Source: Promethearchaeota archaeon (GTDB taxonomy: Archaea; Asgardarchaeota; Lokiarchaeia; Sigyniarchaeales; SOKP01). From it: 64,000 nucleotides of DNA. Shown piece after piece: positions 18,716 to 27,806 of the stretch. The position numbers were made by a program, and so were the translations under genes. Position 1 is the stretch's first letter. Every line of letters starts with the position of its first letter. The notes beneath the pieces are model-generated. The model had not been told where the DNA came from and did no database searches. It worked only from the letters and a program-made list of their open reading frames with translations. The DNA lies in assembly GCA_019058445.1 (NCBI GenBank), contig JAHPZA010000006.1, positions 1-64,000 of the forward strand, in the 5' to 3' direction.

Positions 18716-19531
18716 ATGGTGCGCTCGAGAACAAAATTTCCTAAAGAAGGGGAATTTGTAGTGGGGAAAATTGCTGATATTCAACAACAATATGTCTATG
18801 TGGATCTCATTGATTATAAAGGACTAGATACGGAAAAAACTGCTCGTGGTATGATCCATATTAGTGAAATCTCAAGTAGGTGGATAAAAAATATTCGCAA
18901 TTACGTGAGAATTGGTCAAAGAGTGGTATTGCGAGTCTTCCGAGTTGACCCCGTAAAGGGTCATGTGGATTTATCATTAAGAAAAGTAAACTCTGCTCAA
19001 AAAGAAAATCGAATTAAAGAATGGAAGTATGCTCTGAAGTATGAGAATTTATTACAGTTCCTGGTTGATGATACGGAATTAACTTTAGATGATGCATATG
19101 AATTAATAGGGTGGCCAGTATTAGATAGGTATGAAACTTATCAAGAAGCCGTCGAAGAACTCAAGGAAAATGGGAAAACGATTCTAGATGGTTTGAAAAA
19201 TCTTTCAGAGGATCATAAAGAGAAGTTTCTAAAAATTATTGATGAGAATGTGAATATTTCTACAGTGGGAATCACTGGTAAGATTAAATTGTCATATGAT
19301 TTAGAAAATGGGATAGATTTAATTAAAGAATCGTTAATTGATGCTAAGAATGTTATTGATTCTAAGGAATCTAGACATTTGAGTATCCACTATCTTGGAG
19401 CACCATTTTATCGGATTGAAGTTGTCACAAAGGATTATTTAGATGCAGAAAATATATTATCTGATGCTTTAGAAGTTATTGAAGCTAAGGTAGAGAAATA
19501 CAACGGCACTTTTGAGTTTATTCGAGATTAA
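18716..19531 (+). CDS. translation initiation factor aIF2 alpha
   Basis: Alpha subunit of the heterotrimeric factor that brings initiator tRNA to the small ribosomal subunit. An N-terminal S1 domain (EGEFVVGKIADIQQQYVYVDL, then GMIHISEISSRWIKNI and VDLSLRKV) is followed by a helical domain and the C-terminal alpha-beta domain that binds the gamma subunit. The 271 residues match the archaeal length. Nop10 follows after 23 nt, the conserved archaeal order. S27e and L44e, which usually precede it, lie at 43.5-44.0 kb instead, so that cluster is split. Confidence 0.96.
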   Translation: MVRSRTKFPKEGEFVVGKIADIQQQYVYVDLIDYKGLDTEKTARGMIHISEISSRWIKNIRNYVRIGQRVVLRVFRVDPVKGHVDLSLRKVNSAQKENRIKEWKYALKYENLLQFLVDDTELTLDDAYELIGWPVLDRYETYQEAVEELKENGKTILDGLKNLSEDHKEKFLKIIDENVNISTVGITGKIKLSYDLENGIDLIKESLIDAKNVIDSKESRHLSIHYLGAPFYRIEVVTKDYLDAENILSDALEVIEAKVEKYNGTFEFIRD

Positions 19532-19554
19532 AAAACAACCATAATTGAGATCAA

Positions 19555-19740
19555 TTGACAAAACACTTATTAAAATGTAAAAATTGCAAGAGATATGGTT
19601 TAGAGAATCCAAAATCAATATGTCGATATTGCGGTGGACCCTTGATAAATCCAAAGCCACCAAAATTCTCATTAATAGATAAATATGGTAAATATCGGCT
19701 TCAATATTTCAAAGAAGAATTTGAAAAAAAGGATACATAG
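19555..19740 (+). CDS. nop10: H/ACA ribonucleoprotein protein Nop10
   Basis: A 61-residue component of H/ACA RNPs, which position Cbf5 for guide-directed rRNA pseudouridylation. The zinc ribbon is complete (CKNCKRYGL and CRYCGGPL), followed by the NPKPPKFSLIDKYGKYR segment that binds Cbf5 and box H/ACA RNA. It starts at TTG. It ends 2 nt before the stop of the convergent Gins51 gene. Confidence 0.95.
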   Translation: MTKHLLKCKNCKRYGLENPKSICRYCGGPLINPKPPKFSLIDKYGKYRLQYFKEEFEKKDT

Positions 19741-19742
19741 AT

Positions 19743-20405
19743 TTAACTTTGAGACTGTTCTATTAGTTCTGCTATTTTCTCAGTTAAAAGGATTTTAGCA
19801 TTTTTATATGGGATATTAGCGATATCTTCTTTTTCAAAAGGTCCATAATTAATTAAATCAATTCCAACTAATGGTGGTGCCTTTTTCAAAAACTTAATTA
19901 GAGTATAATTAAAATCCTCAACCTTAGTTGTAAGATCTATATCCCTAGGCGATGATTCTTTTGCCTCAGTGTGTTCAGTTTGAACAGCATTTTTTTGTAT
20001 TACATTCACTGTATCACTAAACTTGCTGGATTCAGCTCTTTCAACCACTTCTATGACTTTAACTTTTTCAAAACCTTTAATAGCACTAACTAAATTTTGG
20101 TAAAACAATTTTTCTGCTTCTAAGAGGCAGTTAAGATCAATTTCTTGTAGAGATAGAGCAGCATTGATTAATTTAATTTCCCTAATCTTAGAAAAATCGT
20201 TTATTAAGAAATCAAAGTTATCCTTATATGAATTTACAATATTATGGTTTATATCATCTTTCTGATTTAACTTAAAGTTTTTAATATAATCAGCAACTTC
20301 TAGATAGGTATTGTAATTTTCTTTTGTTAATTGAGTTAGTCCAATTTGCCTAAATTCTTTAAGCCAGTGTTGATAAAGCTTCTCATATACGCTTTTGATG
20401 TCCAT
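19743..20405 (-). CDS. gins51: GINS complex subunit Gins51
   Basis: Archaeal GINS subunit of the CMG-like replicative helicase complex. Residues ~1-120 form the helical A domain. A polar linker follows, and the C-terminal ~55 residues (FLKKAPPLVGIDLINYGPF, then DIANIPYKNAKILL) are the characteristic small B domain, whose position after the A domain marks Gins51 rather than Gins23. It is the last gene of the leftward PCNA-PriL-PriS-Gins51 run, a conserved archaeal arrangement linking helicase and primase. Confidence 0.88.
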   Translation of the reverse strand: MDIKSVYEKLYQHWLKEFRQIGLTQLTKENYNTYLEVADYIKNFKLNQKDDINHNIVNSYKDNFDFLINDFSKIREIKLINAALSLQEIDLNCLLEAEKLFYQNLVSAIKGFEKVKVIEVVERAESSKFSDTVNVIQKNAVQTEHTEAKESSPRDIDLTTKVEDFNYTLIKFLKKAPPLVGIDLINYGPFEKEDIANIPYKNAKILLTEKIAELIEQSQS

Positions 20406-20464
20406 TAATCTTTCTATTATCCTTCTTATTATATTATGATGTTTTGACTAAATTTATTATTATG

Positions 20465-21730
20465 CTATAAAGTTTTTGCTACTCCCTTACATAATAGAAA
20501 CACCGCAATATGATGTGGAACCTCTATCTTATCTCCTTTTTTAAAAGGTCCAAAAACATCTCCTGCAATTTTTGTTGAAGGTACGAATGGCTCAAGAATT
20601 TCAATTTTTTGAAGATTTTTACTTTTAAATACAATCGGGTCAAGTTTTTCATTGTTTTCATTTAATGGATTAAAAGAGTTAAGTTCATTTAATCCTAATT
20701 CTTGAACTTTAAATCCTGTAGCCCCGTGTAAGGAACCGGGATACCTTATAAGCCTATGAATATCAATTGTGACAGGTTCATCAATTTCGGCCCCAATTTC
20801 ATGAACTATCCCATAGAGGAAAGATTTCCATGTAGCAATTCCAAAATTTGGAATAATCCATAAATTTCGATTCTTAGATATAGTATCGATAAATTCATCT
20901 TTTGAATTTAAAAAACTAGTAATAATATGTCTCTTTAAGCCAAATTTTAATAATAATCGCTCTAATTGAATATCTGAATAAGAATTTAGTATATCTTCTA
21001 TTTTTGTCACAATTTTTTGGGACCAATCCATATTCCTCTTTGTAAGACCATAGATGTTAGTTCCTACCTCTCTTAATCCAAGTATTTCAAATGAAATGTT
21101 TTCTCCTGTAACATAATCCACAATTTCTCTTCTTGCTTCACTAGTGAGTTTTCTAATTTTTTCATTTTCAACTTTAAGATGGTATCCACGATGTCCTGAA
21201 AATGCTACCTTAATATCACTTTCCCTTATTCCAAAGTCAGGGATTAGAAACTCGTAGACTAATTTTATAATTTCTTGTTTAGCAGTTTTTAGACAATCAT
21301 CACATATCCAATTTAAAGTGTTAAATTTTGTTTTTTTACATTTTGGACATTTACTAGGCATTCCATTGCCACTTTCACCACATTCCTTACAATACCATCG
21401 ATCATGATTATCTTTGCAGGGAGTGTAAAAGTGATCTACATCGATATCTATTATTAAGTCGCACCCTATGTATTGCTTTTTATTCATATCGGAGTTATCT
21501 GGTTGTAAATAGAGGCTACCACTTGAGTATACATGTCTATGTCCCGTTTGTATAAGATCTTTAAGTAGATACTCAGAAGTTTTAAAAGATAAGTGGCGTA
21601 TCATGATATGCTTGTCCCAAGGAATGAATCCAAATTCTCGTTGCTCAAATGAATTAACAACAGGGATATTGGGTTTAATTTTTTTATAATATGCTTGAAA
21701 TAATCGCTTTAAATAAGTATAATCCGTCAT
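20465..21730 (-). CDS. priS: DNA primase catalytic subunit PriS
   Basis: Archaeo-eukaryotic primase small subunit that makes the initiating primers. Catalytic acidic residues are in DLIIDIDVDHF (Asp95 and Asp97). The inserted zinc-binding knuckle has six cysteines (CKECG, CPKCKK, CDDC; about 114-146). SGHRGYHLKV and the C-terminal RYPGSLHG complete the polymerase core. Length 421 is at the upper end of the family. It lies 4 nt behind priL, which indicates co-translation. Confidence 0.96.
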   Translation of the reverse strand: MTDYTYLKRLFQAYYKKIKPNIPVVNSFEQREFGFIPWDKHIMIRHLSFKTSEYLLKDLIQTGHRHVYSSGSLYLQPDNSDMNKKQYIGCDLIIDIDVDHFYTPCKDNHDRWYCKECGESGNGMPSKCPKCKKTKFNTLNWICDDCLKTAKQEIIKLVYEFLIPDFGIRESDIKVAFSGHRGYHLKVENEKIRKLTSEARREIVDYVTGENISFEILGLREVGTNIYGLTKRNMDWSQKIVTKIEDILNSYSDIQLERLLLKFGLKRHIITSFLNSKDEFIDTISKNRNLWIIPNFGIATWKSFLYGIVHEIGAEIDEPVTIDIHRLIRYPGSLHGATGFKVQELGLNELNSFNPLNENNEKLDPIVFKSKNLQKIEILEPFVPSTKIAGDVFGPFKKGDKIEVPHHIAVFLLCKGVAKTL

Positions 21731-21734
21731 ATTT

Positions 21735-22913
21735 TTAGTTTATCTGCTTATCGGAATTTTTTTGTTTATGAGACGTTCGATATTGTTTAATGCGCACATA
21801 AGATAGAGGATGTTTTATTTCTCTTTGTGCATCATATTTTCTAGAGAAGTACCCTTCTAAACATAACTCATCCTTATACTTTTTAGCCATACACAAATTA
21901 TATGATTTTAAGGATTGACATGAATAGGGGATATACCCTTTTTTCTTTGCATATCTCACCTGATAGGTTGTTTTTTCTCGATTAAAATCAGGGAGTGTGG
22001 AAAAAATATTGACTATTTTATCTTCTGGATAATTAAGTGAGTTTAAAAACCATACTATATATAATCTCTCAGTATGGGTTAGATTTTGCCCTTCTTGAGC
22101 TTTTTTTAGAGTAGATTTTACACACGGAGGATAACTTCCCGAAAGTTCTTTACCAGATTTGAAATCCATTTCAAAAGTATATTCAAATTCCTCCTCTTTT
22201 AAAGACCATTCACTTGAAATGATATCATATATTTCTTTAAATTTTTCAAGCTTCAAAATTTCATTTTTAAAGTTATCTAGAGTCGCTTTATCTTCTTCCT
22301 GCTTTATAATTAATTTCTGGCGCACATATTCTTGCAATAATCGAATTAAATTTCTTTTTTGAATAAAAACATATCCATCAGAAAGAGAGTTATTTACCAA
22401 TCTTCTATATTCATCTCTTAAGCTAGCAGTAAGTTTTAAATAATCAAAAACATAAATTCGAAAATTAGTCTGAAGAATTTCTTCTTGGTCTTTTGTGATA
22501 TTTATTCCATATTGAATAGGAATATTATAGTATTTAATATCCAAATTTAAATCCATAAATATATCGTATATATACGCATCACCTTCATTTATTAACTCAT
22601 TGTAAGCGATTTTGGAATATAAGTTTGCAATACGGTTTGTAATGGCTCTATTATCTAATATATATAATAAGATTTTTAAAATCAAATAACAATGAACGTT
22701 AAGTTTATCAGCTTGATATTCGATAATTTGTTCTAAATTCTCAAATGCAGCTCGAAATAATCTTAAAAGCCTTTCTCGTATCTCCAAAAAAGGGTATGTC
22801 TCAAATGTTTTTTTAATAAACTCAAGAGGATCTTGAGAAGAAATTGATGATAAAACTGAATTAAGAGAAGGAAGCCATGGATAATGATAAATTAATTCGG
22901 TATGAATTTCCAT
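21735..22913 (-). CDS. priL: DNA primase regulatory subunit PriL
   Basis: Large non-catalytic primase subunit that regulates initiation and primer length. The N-terminal ~200 residues are helical. The C-terminal part carries the four cysteines of the [4Fe-4S] cluster: one in YPPCVKS, then PYSCQSL, NLCMAKK and DELCLEG. Length 392 is normal. It is followed 4 nt later by priS and preceded by PCNA across a 125-nt gap that may hold its own promoter. Confidence 0.93.
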   Translation of the reverse strand: MEIHTELIYHYPWLPSLNSVLSSISSQDPLEFIKKTFETYPFLEIRERLLRLFRAAFENLEQIIEYQADKLNVHCYLILKILLYILDNRAITNRIANLYSKIAYNELINEGDAYIYDIFMDLNLDIKYYNIPIQYGINITKDQEEILQTNFRIYVFDYLKLTASLRDEYRRLVNNSLSDGYVFIQKRNLIRLLQEYVRQKLIIKQEEDKATLDNFKNEILKLEKFKEIYDIISSEWSLKEEEFEYTFEMDFKSGKELSGSYPPCVKSTLKKAQEGQNLTHTERLYIVWFLNSLNYPEDKIVNIFSTLPDFNREKTTYQVRYAKKKGYIPYSCQSLKSYNLCMAKKYKDELCLEGYFSRKYDAQREIKHPLSYVRIKQYRTSHKQKNSDKQIN

Positions 22914-23038
22914 TTATGATTTCTCCTTTCATGATAAATGAATTAGTATATGTTAAATAAAATTGAAATTTTATAATTAAATATTCTAAGAGAATATTGA
23001 TTTATTAATGATTTTAAAAACAATGATTATGCCCTATT

Positions 23039-23842
23039 TTAAAACTCGTCCATATCCTCGTCTTCATCGTATTCTTCTTCCTCTACTCGGGGTGCGAGAA
23101 AATAAAACAATTCACCACCCTCAAGAAGGTTAAAGACCATTTTTAGTGGATGATCGGTTCTTAGGGAAATTTCTAATTTTTCAGTAATGGATGCAATTTT
23201 TAATATGGCTTTTAAGAATGTGAGTGAATACGCCGAACTACAATCTTCATTAATATCTGAATCAATTAACTCATCAAGTCCTATCTCATAATTCATTTCT
23301 CCAATTTGTCCCGATGAGCTGAAGGTTAATCCTTGACCCTTGGTCGATTTCATGTTTAATATTTCAGCATAAATTTCCGCGTCTTTTATTGCTTCGACTA
23401 AAAGTTCTGGTTCTATTACCCATTTTGAAGAATATTCAATTTTTAGTAAATTTTCCATTGGTATTTCTTCATATTCAATATCCAACAAGGCTAAACTAAA
23501 GGATCTTGAACGAGAACTTCCCTCACGGGTCATTTTAATCTTAATTTTTTGGTCTTCTTCGTTGAAATCAATTTCAATAGTATCATTGGCAGCACTTCTT
23601 TTCAAGATCTTATCTAAATCATCTAAATTTAAGCCAACTTTAGATTCCTTTTTACAAGTATATTCATCAAAATTTTCTTTTTTAATTGAGAGTTTTAATA
23701 GGCAAATTCTGCTCGGATCCATCGCAGAAATCGTAAACTCAGATGGACTTACTCGAAATTCTGTTTCGTCAATGATACTTGATAGAGTTTCTATTATACC
23801 TTTTAAAATCCGACTATTTTCTATTTTTAATGTAAAGCTCAT
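23039..23842 (-). CDS. pcn: DNA polymerase sliding clamp PCNA
   Basis: Trimeric ring that tethers DNA polymerase and other PIP-box proteins. Recognisable elements: ISAMDPSRICLLKLS near the N-terminus, the LDDLDKILKRSAANDTIEI interdomain region, DYEIG-type strands, and a C-terminal FYFLAPRVEE. The tail is very acidic (EEEYDEDEDMDEF), longer than in many archaeal PCNAs. Length is 267. It heads the leftward replication genes and is divergent from the TFS pair. Confidence 0.95.
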   Translation of the reverse strand: MSFTLKIENSRILKGIIETLSSIIDETEFRVSPSEFTISAMDPSRICLLKLSIKKENFDEYTCKKESKVGLNLDDLDKILKRSAANDTIEIDFNEEDQKIKIKMTREGSSRSRSFSLALLDIEYEEIPMENLLKIEYSSKWVIEPELLVEAIKDAEIYAEILNMKSTKGQGLTFSSSGQIGEMNYEIGLDELIDSDINEDCSSAYSLTFLKAILKIASITEKLEISLRTDHPLKMVFNLLEGGELFYFLAPRVEEEEYDEDEDMDEF

Positions 23843-23897
23843 AATTTATTTGCTCTTTTATAGAATTCTATTTTCGATAATATTGTTTTAATGGCAC

Positions 23898-23908
23898 TTT
23901 TTATAAAA
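23898..23908 (-). promoter_or_regulatory. probable TATA box for PCNA
   Basis: On the minus strand a TTTTATAAAAA box lies 56 nt before the PCNA start, implying a leader of roughly 30 nt. Assigned by sequence resemblance and position only. Confidence 0.35.
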
Positions 23909-24098
23909 TTTGATATTAGTCTTTTAATAACTGCTAAATTTAAGTCTTGAATTAGTTATATATACTAAACCTATATTAACGTCTTTTATTAAGGTGTATA
24001 CTCAAATTAATTATTAATTTGTTTCTTTTATTAATTTAATATTATATATAAAAAAAAAGACTTGAAATTCTATAAATAATTAAGAATTATTGATTAAG

Positions 24099-24422
24099 AT
24101 GGAAATTAAATACGCGAAGCAGAGAATAATAGAAGATATTAAAAATTCGGATGAAAGAATCCAAGTCACTGGGTTTGTAAAAAGTACGGCGGAAGATCAT
24201 TTTATACTAAATGATGAAACTGACGAAATTAAAGTAAATATTAAAAATCTTGAGTTTAAATCAAAAGAGAAAGATTTAATTAATGTAATTGGAGATTTGA
24301 TTATTACTGTCGAGGGAGAAAAAATTATAAACGCTGAAATTATCCAAGATATGAATAAACTGAACTTCAAATATTATCAAAAATTATATCAACTAAAAAA
24401 GGAACTTGAAGAGACAAAATAA
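24099..24422 (+). CDS. small OB-fold protein upstream of TFS
   Basis: About 107 residues from the ATG at 24099 (an in-frame TTG at 24090 would add MIK). The pattern RIQVTGFVKSTAEDHFILND, DEIKVNIKNL, LINVIGDLIITVEGEKII is that of a single OB-fold, similar to short RPA-like or RMI-like domains, with a helical C-terminal tail. It is translated just ahead of transcription factor S and divergent from PCNA, so a nucleic-acid-binding role in replication or transcription is likely. The precise function is unknown. Confidence 0.65.
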   Translation: MEIKYAKQRIIEDIKNSDERIQVTGFVKSTAEDHFILNDETDEIKVNIKNLEFKSKEKDLINVIGDLIITVEGEKIINAEIIQDMNKLNFKYYQKLYQLKKELEETK

Positions 24423-24434
24423 ATTATCAAAAAA

Positions 24435-24773
24435 ATGGTTGAATTTTGCCCAGAATGCTCCAATCTTTTAAGAAAAAAACGAGAGAGTGGAAAAACATAT
24501 TTAGCTTGCAAATGCGGATATCAAAAAGAGATCGAAACGGACACTGATCAAATAAAAAAAACTATTCAAAATAAGAAAGATGCGTTAGATAATAACTTAA
24601 TTGTAGTTACTGATGATGATAAAATATCAATTCATCTTAAAACGGCTAAATTTTGTCCAAAATGTGGGCATAAAGAAGCTGAAACTTGGCAATCACAAAC
24701 AAGGAGTGCTGATGAACCAAGTACAACCTTTTTTAGATGTGTAAAGTGTAAATACACTTGGCGCGAATATTAA
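24435..24773 (+). CDS. tfs: transcription factor S (TFIIS/Rpb9-like)
   Basis: Transcript-cleavage factor that rescues backtracked RNA polymerase. The N-terminal zinc ribbon (CPECSNLL and CKCG) resembles Rpb9. The C-terminal ribbon (FCPKCGHKE and FRCVKCKY) carries the acidic catalytic dipeptide in RSADEPSTTFF, so it should be cleavage-competent. The 112-residue length is standard. It lies 12 nt behind the OB-fold gene. Confidence 0.95.
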   Translation: MVEFCPECSNLLRKKRESGKTYLACKCGYQKEIETDTDQIKKTIQNKKDALDNNLIVVTDDDKISIHLKTAKFCPKCGHKEAETWQSQTRSADEPSTTFFRCVKCKYTWREY

Positions 24774-24871
24774 GATTTGTTCTTTTTTTTGTATAAAGCT
24801 AGCTCCTACAAAAATTATTTTAGCAATTAGATTATATTTTATTTTATACCATTAGAAAAAGGTATTAGAAG

Positions 24872-25642
24872 ATGGATTCACATGATTTTCCAATAATTGA
24901 ATATGATGATGAGCGAAATGCGATAATCAACCCTCATCAGATAGTTCATAAAATGGATGTACCTGAACACTGCCTTTTCCCTTTTTATTTTAAAACAATT
25001 GAACGCCTTAAAAAGAAAGGAATTCTAAAAGTGATTACATATGATATTGGATTTGCCATCCCCCCCTATCCTTTATATGAATTAGAACATAATGGCAAAC
25101 GCCTAGCTGTAATGACTTCAGGTCTCGGTGCTCCATTTGCAGCTGGTAACTTAGAATTTGCTATTGCAACAGGATGTAAGAAGTTTCTTGCGTTTGGATC
25201 ATGCGGAGTTTTAGATAAGACGATTGCAAGAGGACAATTTATTATCCCTACTGCTGCAATTCGCGATGAGGGAACTTCTTATCATTATATCCCCCCTAGT
25301 AGAGAAATTAGTGCTGATCCTAATATTATTACGAAAATTCAGGAAAGTCTGGATACAAAACAATTAAAATATAGCTGTGGTAAAACTTGGACAACAGATG
25401 CTTTTTACAGAGAAACTCCAAAAAAAGTTGAAAAAAGAAGGAGAGAGGGAGCTATTGTTGTTGAAATGGAAGCTTCTGCACTTTTTGCAGTCGCACAATT
25501 TAGAAACGTTCAATTAGGATATTTATTAGCAGGAAGTGATGATATTAGCGGAATTGAATGGGATCCTAGGATCTCATCAGGGGCACGTAAATTTCCAGAA
25601 AAATTTTTTTGGCTTGCTGTGGAAATCTGTCTTGAATTATAA
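24872..25642 (+). CDS. nucleoside phosphorylase (uridine/purine type)
   Basis: Member of the PNP/UDP phosphorylase family, which splits nucleosides with phosphate in salvage. Residues seen: TSGLGAPFAAG, the FGSCGVLD phosphate/ribose loop, IPTAAIRDEGTSYHYIPP, and VVEMEASALFAVA with the ribose-binding Glu-Met-Glu. The DDISGIEWDPR segment near the end carries the aspartate that in purine-specific enzymes protonates the base. The 256 residues are typical. Substrate preference cannot be fixed by eye. The integrated element begins 78 bp downstream. Confidence 0.88.
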   Translation: MDSHDFPIIEYDDERNAIINPHQIVHKMDVPEHCLFPFYFKTIERLKKKGILKVITYDIGFAIPPYPLYELEHNGKRLAVMTSGLGAPFAAGNLEFAIATGCKKFLAFGSCGVLDKTIARGQFIIPTAAIRDEGTSYHYIPPSREISADPNIITKIQESLDTKQLKYSCGKTWTTDAFYRETPKKVEKRRREGAIVVEMEASALFAVAQFRNVQLGYLLAGSDDISGIEWDPRISSGARKFPEKFFWLAVEICLEL

Positions 25643-25720
25643 AAAATCTAACTTAAGTACTTTTTTATTGATATTATTAGAAAAATATCCTCATAATATT
25701 TCGAGATTTATAAAATTTCG

Positions 25721-25737
25721 TGAAAGAGATGTTTCAC
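25721..25737. repeat. attL core
   Basis: TGAAAGAGATGTTTCAC, repeated exactly at 43355-43371. The core is itself a partial palindrome (TGAAA/TTTCA). GGGATCGAA lies 10 nt inside at 25748-25756, a candidate integrase arm site. Confidence 0.85.
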
Positions 25738-25764
25738 TATAAGATTAGGGATCGAATCGATACC

Positions 25765-25773
25765 TTTAAATAG
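25765..25773 (+). promoter_or_regulatory. element promoter box, copy 1
   Basis: TTTAAATAG preceded by a BRE-like CGATACC, about 53 nt ahead of the first element gene at 25826. The same nonamer occurs at 28394 and 32377 ahead of other transcription units. Confidence 0.5.
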
Positions 25774-25825
25774 TTTCTTCTACAGTCATCAGTAACAAGA
25801 AAATTATGGAGATGAGAAGATAAAA

Positions 25826-26038
25826 ATGAAAATTTCCGAAGAAATGAAGTATAGGAATAAAATAAGAGAAATGAAAAACTTCTTAAAGCATTTAAATCAA
25901 TTACCCAATTATCCTAATGAACAGAGCAACATAACAGAAATAATGAATGGCTTCGGACATGTTGAGCTAAACGATTTGTTTGATACTTTAGAAGCTTTTA
26001 AAAATAAAATTGAATTTTACGATTTTCGAGGCGATTAA
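25826..26038 (+). CDS. unknown small protein, first gene of element
   Basis: A 70-residue, charged, mostly helical protein (MKISEEMKYRNKIREMKNFL). No family recognised. The GGAGATGAGAAGA stretch at 25808-25820 includes the ribosome-binding site and is also repeated, inverted, near the right end. It is followed after 4 nt by another small gene, then the RHH protein and integrase, so it is probably part of the integration/excision operon. Confidence 0.6.
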   Translation: MKISEEMKYRNKIREMKNFLKHLNQLPNYPNEQSNITEIMNGFGHVELNDLFDTLEAFKNKIEFYDFRGD

Positions 26039-26042
26039 ACAA

Positions 26043-26180
26043 ATGGAAAAACCAAAATACGATAAGATTAAAACGCAAGATATACATTATATTAATGAAC
26101 TTAGACATAAAGAGTTTTTAATCGAAAATCGCTTAGTTAAAGAAGAAATAAAAGAAATGTTAATAGAGGTGATCCAATAA
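26043..26180 (+). CDS. unknown 45-residue protein
   Basis: A short frame, ATG at 26043 to TAA at 26178-26180, encoding a charged helical peptide (MEKPKYDKIKTQDIHYI...). Its stop abuts the next ATG (TAAATG), and GAGGTGAT near its end is the ribosome-binding site for that gene. Tight packing on both sides supports it being translated. Function unknown. Confidence 0.5.
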   Translation: MEKPKYDKIKTQDIHYINELRHKEFLIENRLVKEEIKEMLIEVIQ

Positions 26181-26669
26181 ATGACTAAATTAACAGAAGA
26201 TATACATCTAAGATTTACTGAAACGGAAAAACAAGATATAGTTAAAATGGCGGAAGAAACTAATATGAAAATTACAGAATTTTGTAGAAATGCTATTTTT
26301 AACCATATTAGGAGAATTGAAAATCCCGAATTATTTAAAGTGAAAAGTTCAATTAATTCCGCAGATCTTAATGAAATTATTTCCGAAGTTAAGGAAACAT
26401 CCGATATTTCAAATAGAATATTAGCAAAAACCAATTTAATGGAAATTATTGATAAAAAGCTTGATATAATTCATAAATATATAGTAGGCCCGTCAATAAG
26501 CACTAATAGGGATTTAATAACGGATTTGTTTAAAACTCATAAGACTTTATCTCTAAAGCAAATAATAGAGAAATTAGATTTAGATCCCGAATTGACAACC
26601 GATTTAGTTAAAATAATGCATAAAGAAGGAACATTAAAAACAAATTCTAGGGGGAGATACTATAAATGA
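26181..26669 (+). CDS. ribbon-helix-helix plus winged-helix DNA-binding protein
   Basis: A 162-residue protein. Residues 5-43 (DIHLRFTETEKQDIVKMAEE then KITEFCRNAIFNHI) fit a MobC/CopG-type ribbon-helix-helix. Residues ~110-162 (HKTLSLKQIIEKLDLDPEL then MHKEGTLKTNSRGRYYK) fit a winged helix. Its last 4 nt overlap the integrase start (ATGA). That coupling suggests an excisionase or accessory factor for recombination, or an autoregulator of the integrase operon; this is inference. Confidence 0.7.
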   Translation: MTKLTEDIHLRFTETEKQDIVKMAEETNMKITEFCRNAIFNHIRRIENPELFKVKSSINSADLNEIISEVKETSDISNRILAKTNLMEIIDKKLDIIHKYIVGPSISTNRDLITDLFKTHKTLSLKQIIEKLDLDPELTTDLVKIMHKEGTLKTNSRGRYYK

Positions 26670-27571
26670 GTAATATAACAGATTTTACAAACAAGGAAAT
26701 AATTACTAAATATCTTAATCATTATAGACACTCAAAACAATCCCAAAACATGCGAAAAAGCTCATTAAACTATTTTTTTAGCGAAGATTACTTCGGTTAT
26801 GAAGGAGATATTAAAGATATTTCAAAATCCGATTTGTTTGATTATCATGACTACTTAAACCATAAAGAAGATATTAGTTTAACAACTAAGGAAAACAAAT
26901 GGCGAATATTAACGAGTTTTATACAATGGATTATGGAGTATTACGATGGTTTTTTAACTATTATTCCGTCAAAAACAGTTAGTTGGAAGCCTAATCATAA
27001 ACAAGCGAATTCAAACAAAAACGTTGTTCTTACTAAGGAAGAGATAAAAAAGATATGGAATTATTTAGAGCTAAATAACTTTAAATATTATTTAATCTTT
27101 AGGGTTTTTTCCGAAACGGGAGCACGAAAAAGTGAAATCATAGATGCTAAATATGACGATGTCAATATAGAAAAACGCTATATTAAAACTACTGGGAAAA
27201 AAGGAACTAAGATCTATTATATTTCAAAAGAACTGGCGGAATTATTGGAAATTCATATTAAAGAGCGAAAACCTCGAAATCCCAAACCTAAAAATCTATT
27301 TGTAACTAATCGTGGGAATAAATACAGAAGCAGGGCTTTTAACCTATATATACAAAAGCATATTAAAAACATCGGAATTGATAAACACGTTAGTTGTCAT
27401 ACTTTTAGAAGATCTCTAAATACAGAGCGAAAGAAAATGGGATGTAGTAATGAAGACAGAAAAATTCTAATTGGTCACGCAGTTCAAGATGTTAATATAA
27501 ACTCCTATGTGAAATTGAACTACAAGGATTTTATTAAAATGTTTGATAAATGGAATCCATATAAATTTTAA
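26666..27571 (+). CDS. int: tyrosine recombinase / integrase
   Basis: A 301-residue site-specific recombinase. An N-terminal SAM-like core-binding domain (~10-110) is followed by the catalytic domain with the full set of active-site residues: Arg154 (ETGARKSEI), Lys178/179 (TTGKKGTK), His245 and Arg248 (CHTFRR), His271 (LIGHA) and nucleophile Tyr281 (NINSYVKL). All six are intact, so the enzyme should be active. It lies ~0.9 kb from attL, as expected, and is translationally coupled to the preceding DNA-binding protein. Confidence 0.95.
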   Translation: MSNITDFTNKEIITKYLNHYRHSKQSQNMRKSSLNYFFSEDYFGYEGDIKDISKSDLFDYHDYLNHKEDISLTTKENKWRILTSFIQWIMEYYDGFLTIIPSKTVSWKPNHKQANSNKNVVLTKEEIKKIWNYLELNNFKYYLIFRVFSETGARKSEIIDAKYDDVNIEKRYIKTTGKKGTKIYYISKELAELLEIHIKERKPRNPKPKNLFVTNRGNKYRSRAFNLYIQKHIKNIGIDKHVSCHTFRRSLNTERKKMGCSNEDRKILIGHAVQDVNINSYVKLNYKDFIKMFDKWNPYKF

Positions 27572-27806
27572 TAATTTTTTTACCCTATTTTTATACTATT
27601 TTATTAAATATTTTCCTGATTTTTATATTTTTGTCATTATTTTTAGCTTCTCGATGTATTCTATGAAGAGCTTAAGCGATATTTTTTTTCCATTTTTCTC
27701 CATTTCGATTTAAACTATCTTAAATGGAGATGATAAGATATTTTCTAGCGAAAAAGCGACATGTTTATCCGTATATTTCGCTTGATTCCTCTTATCCTGT
27801 GGGGAG

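Noticed and set aside
25721..25760. tRNA gene fragment as the attachment site
   Set aside because: The 17-bp core is a simple hairpin sequence with no tRNA consensus, and no tRNA lies next to either end.
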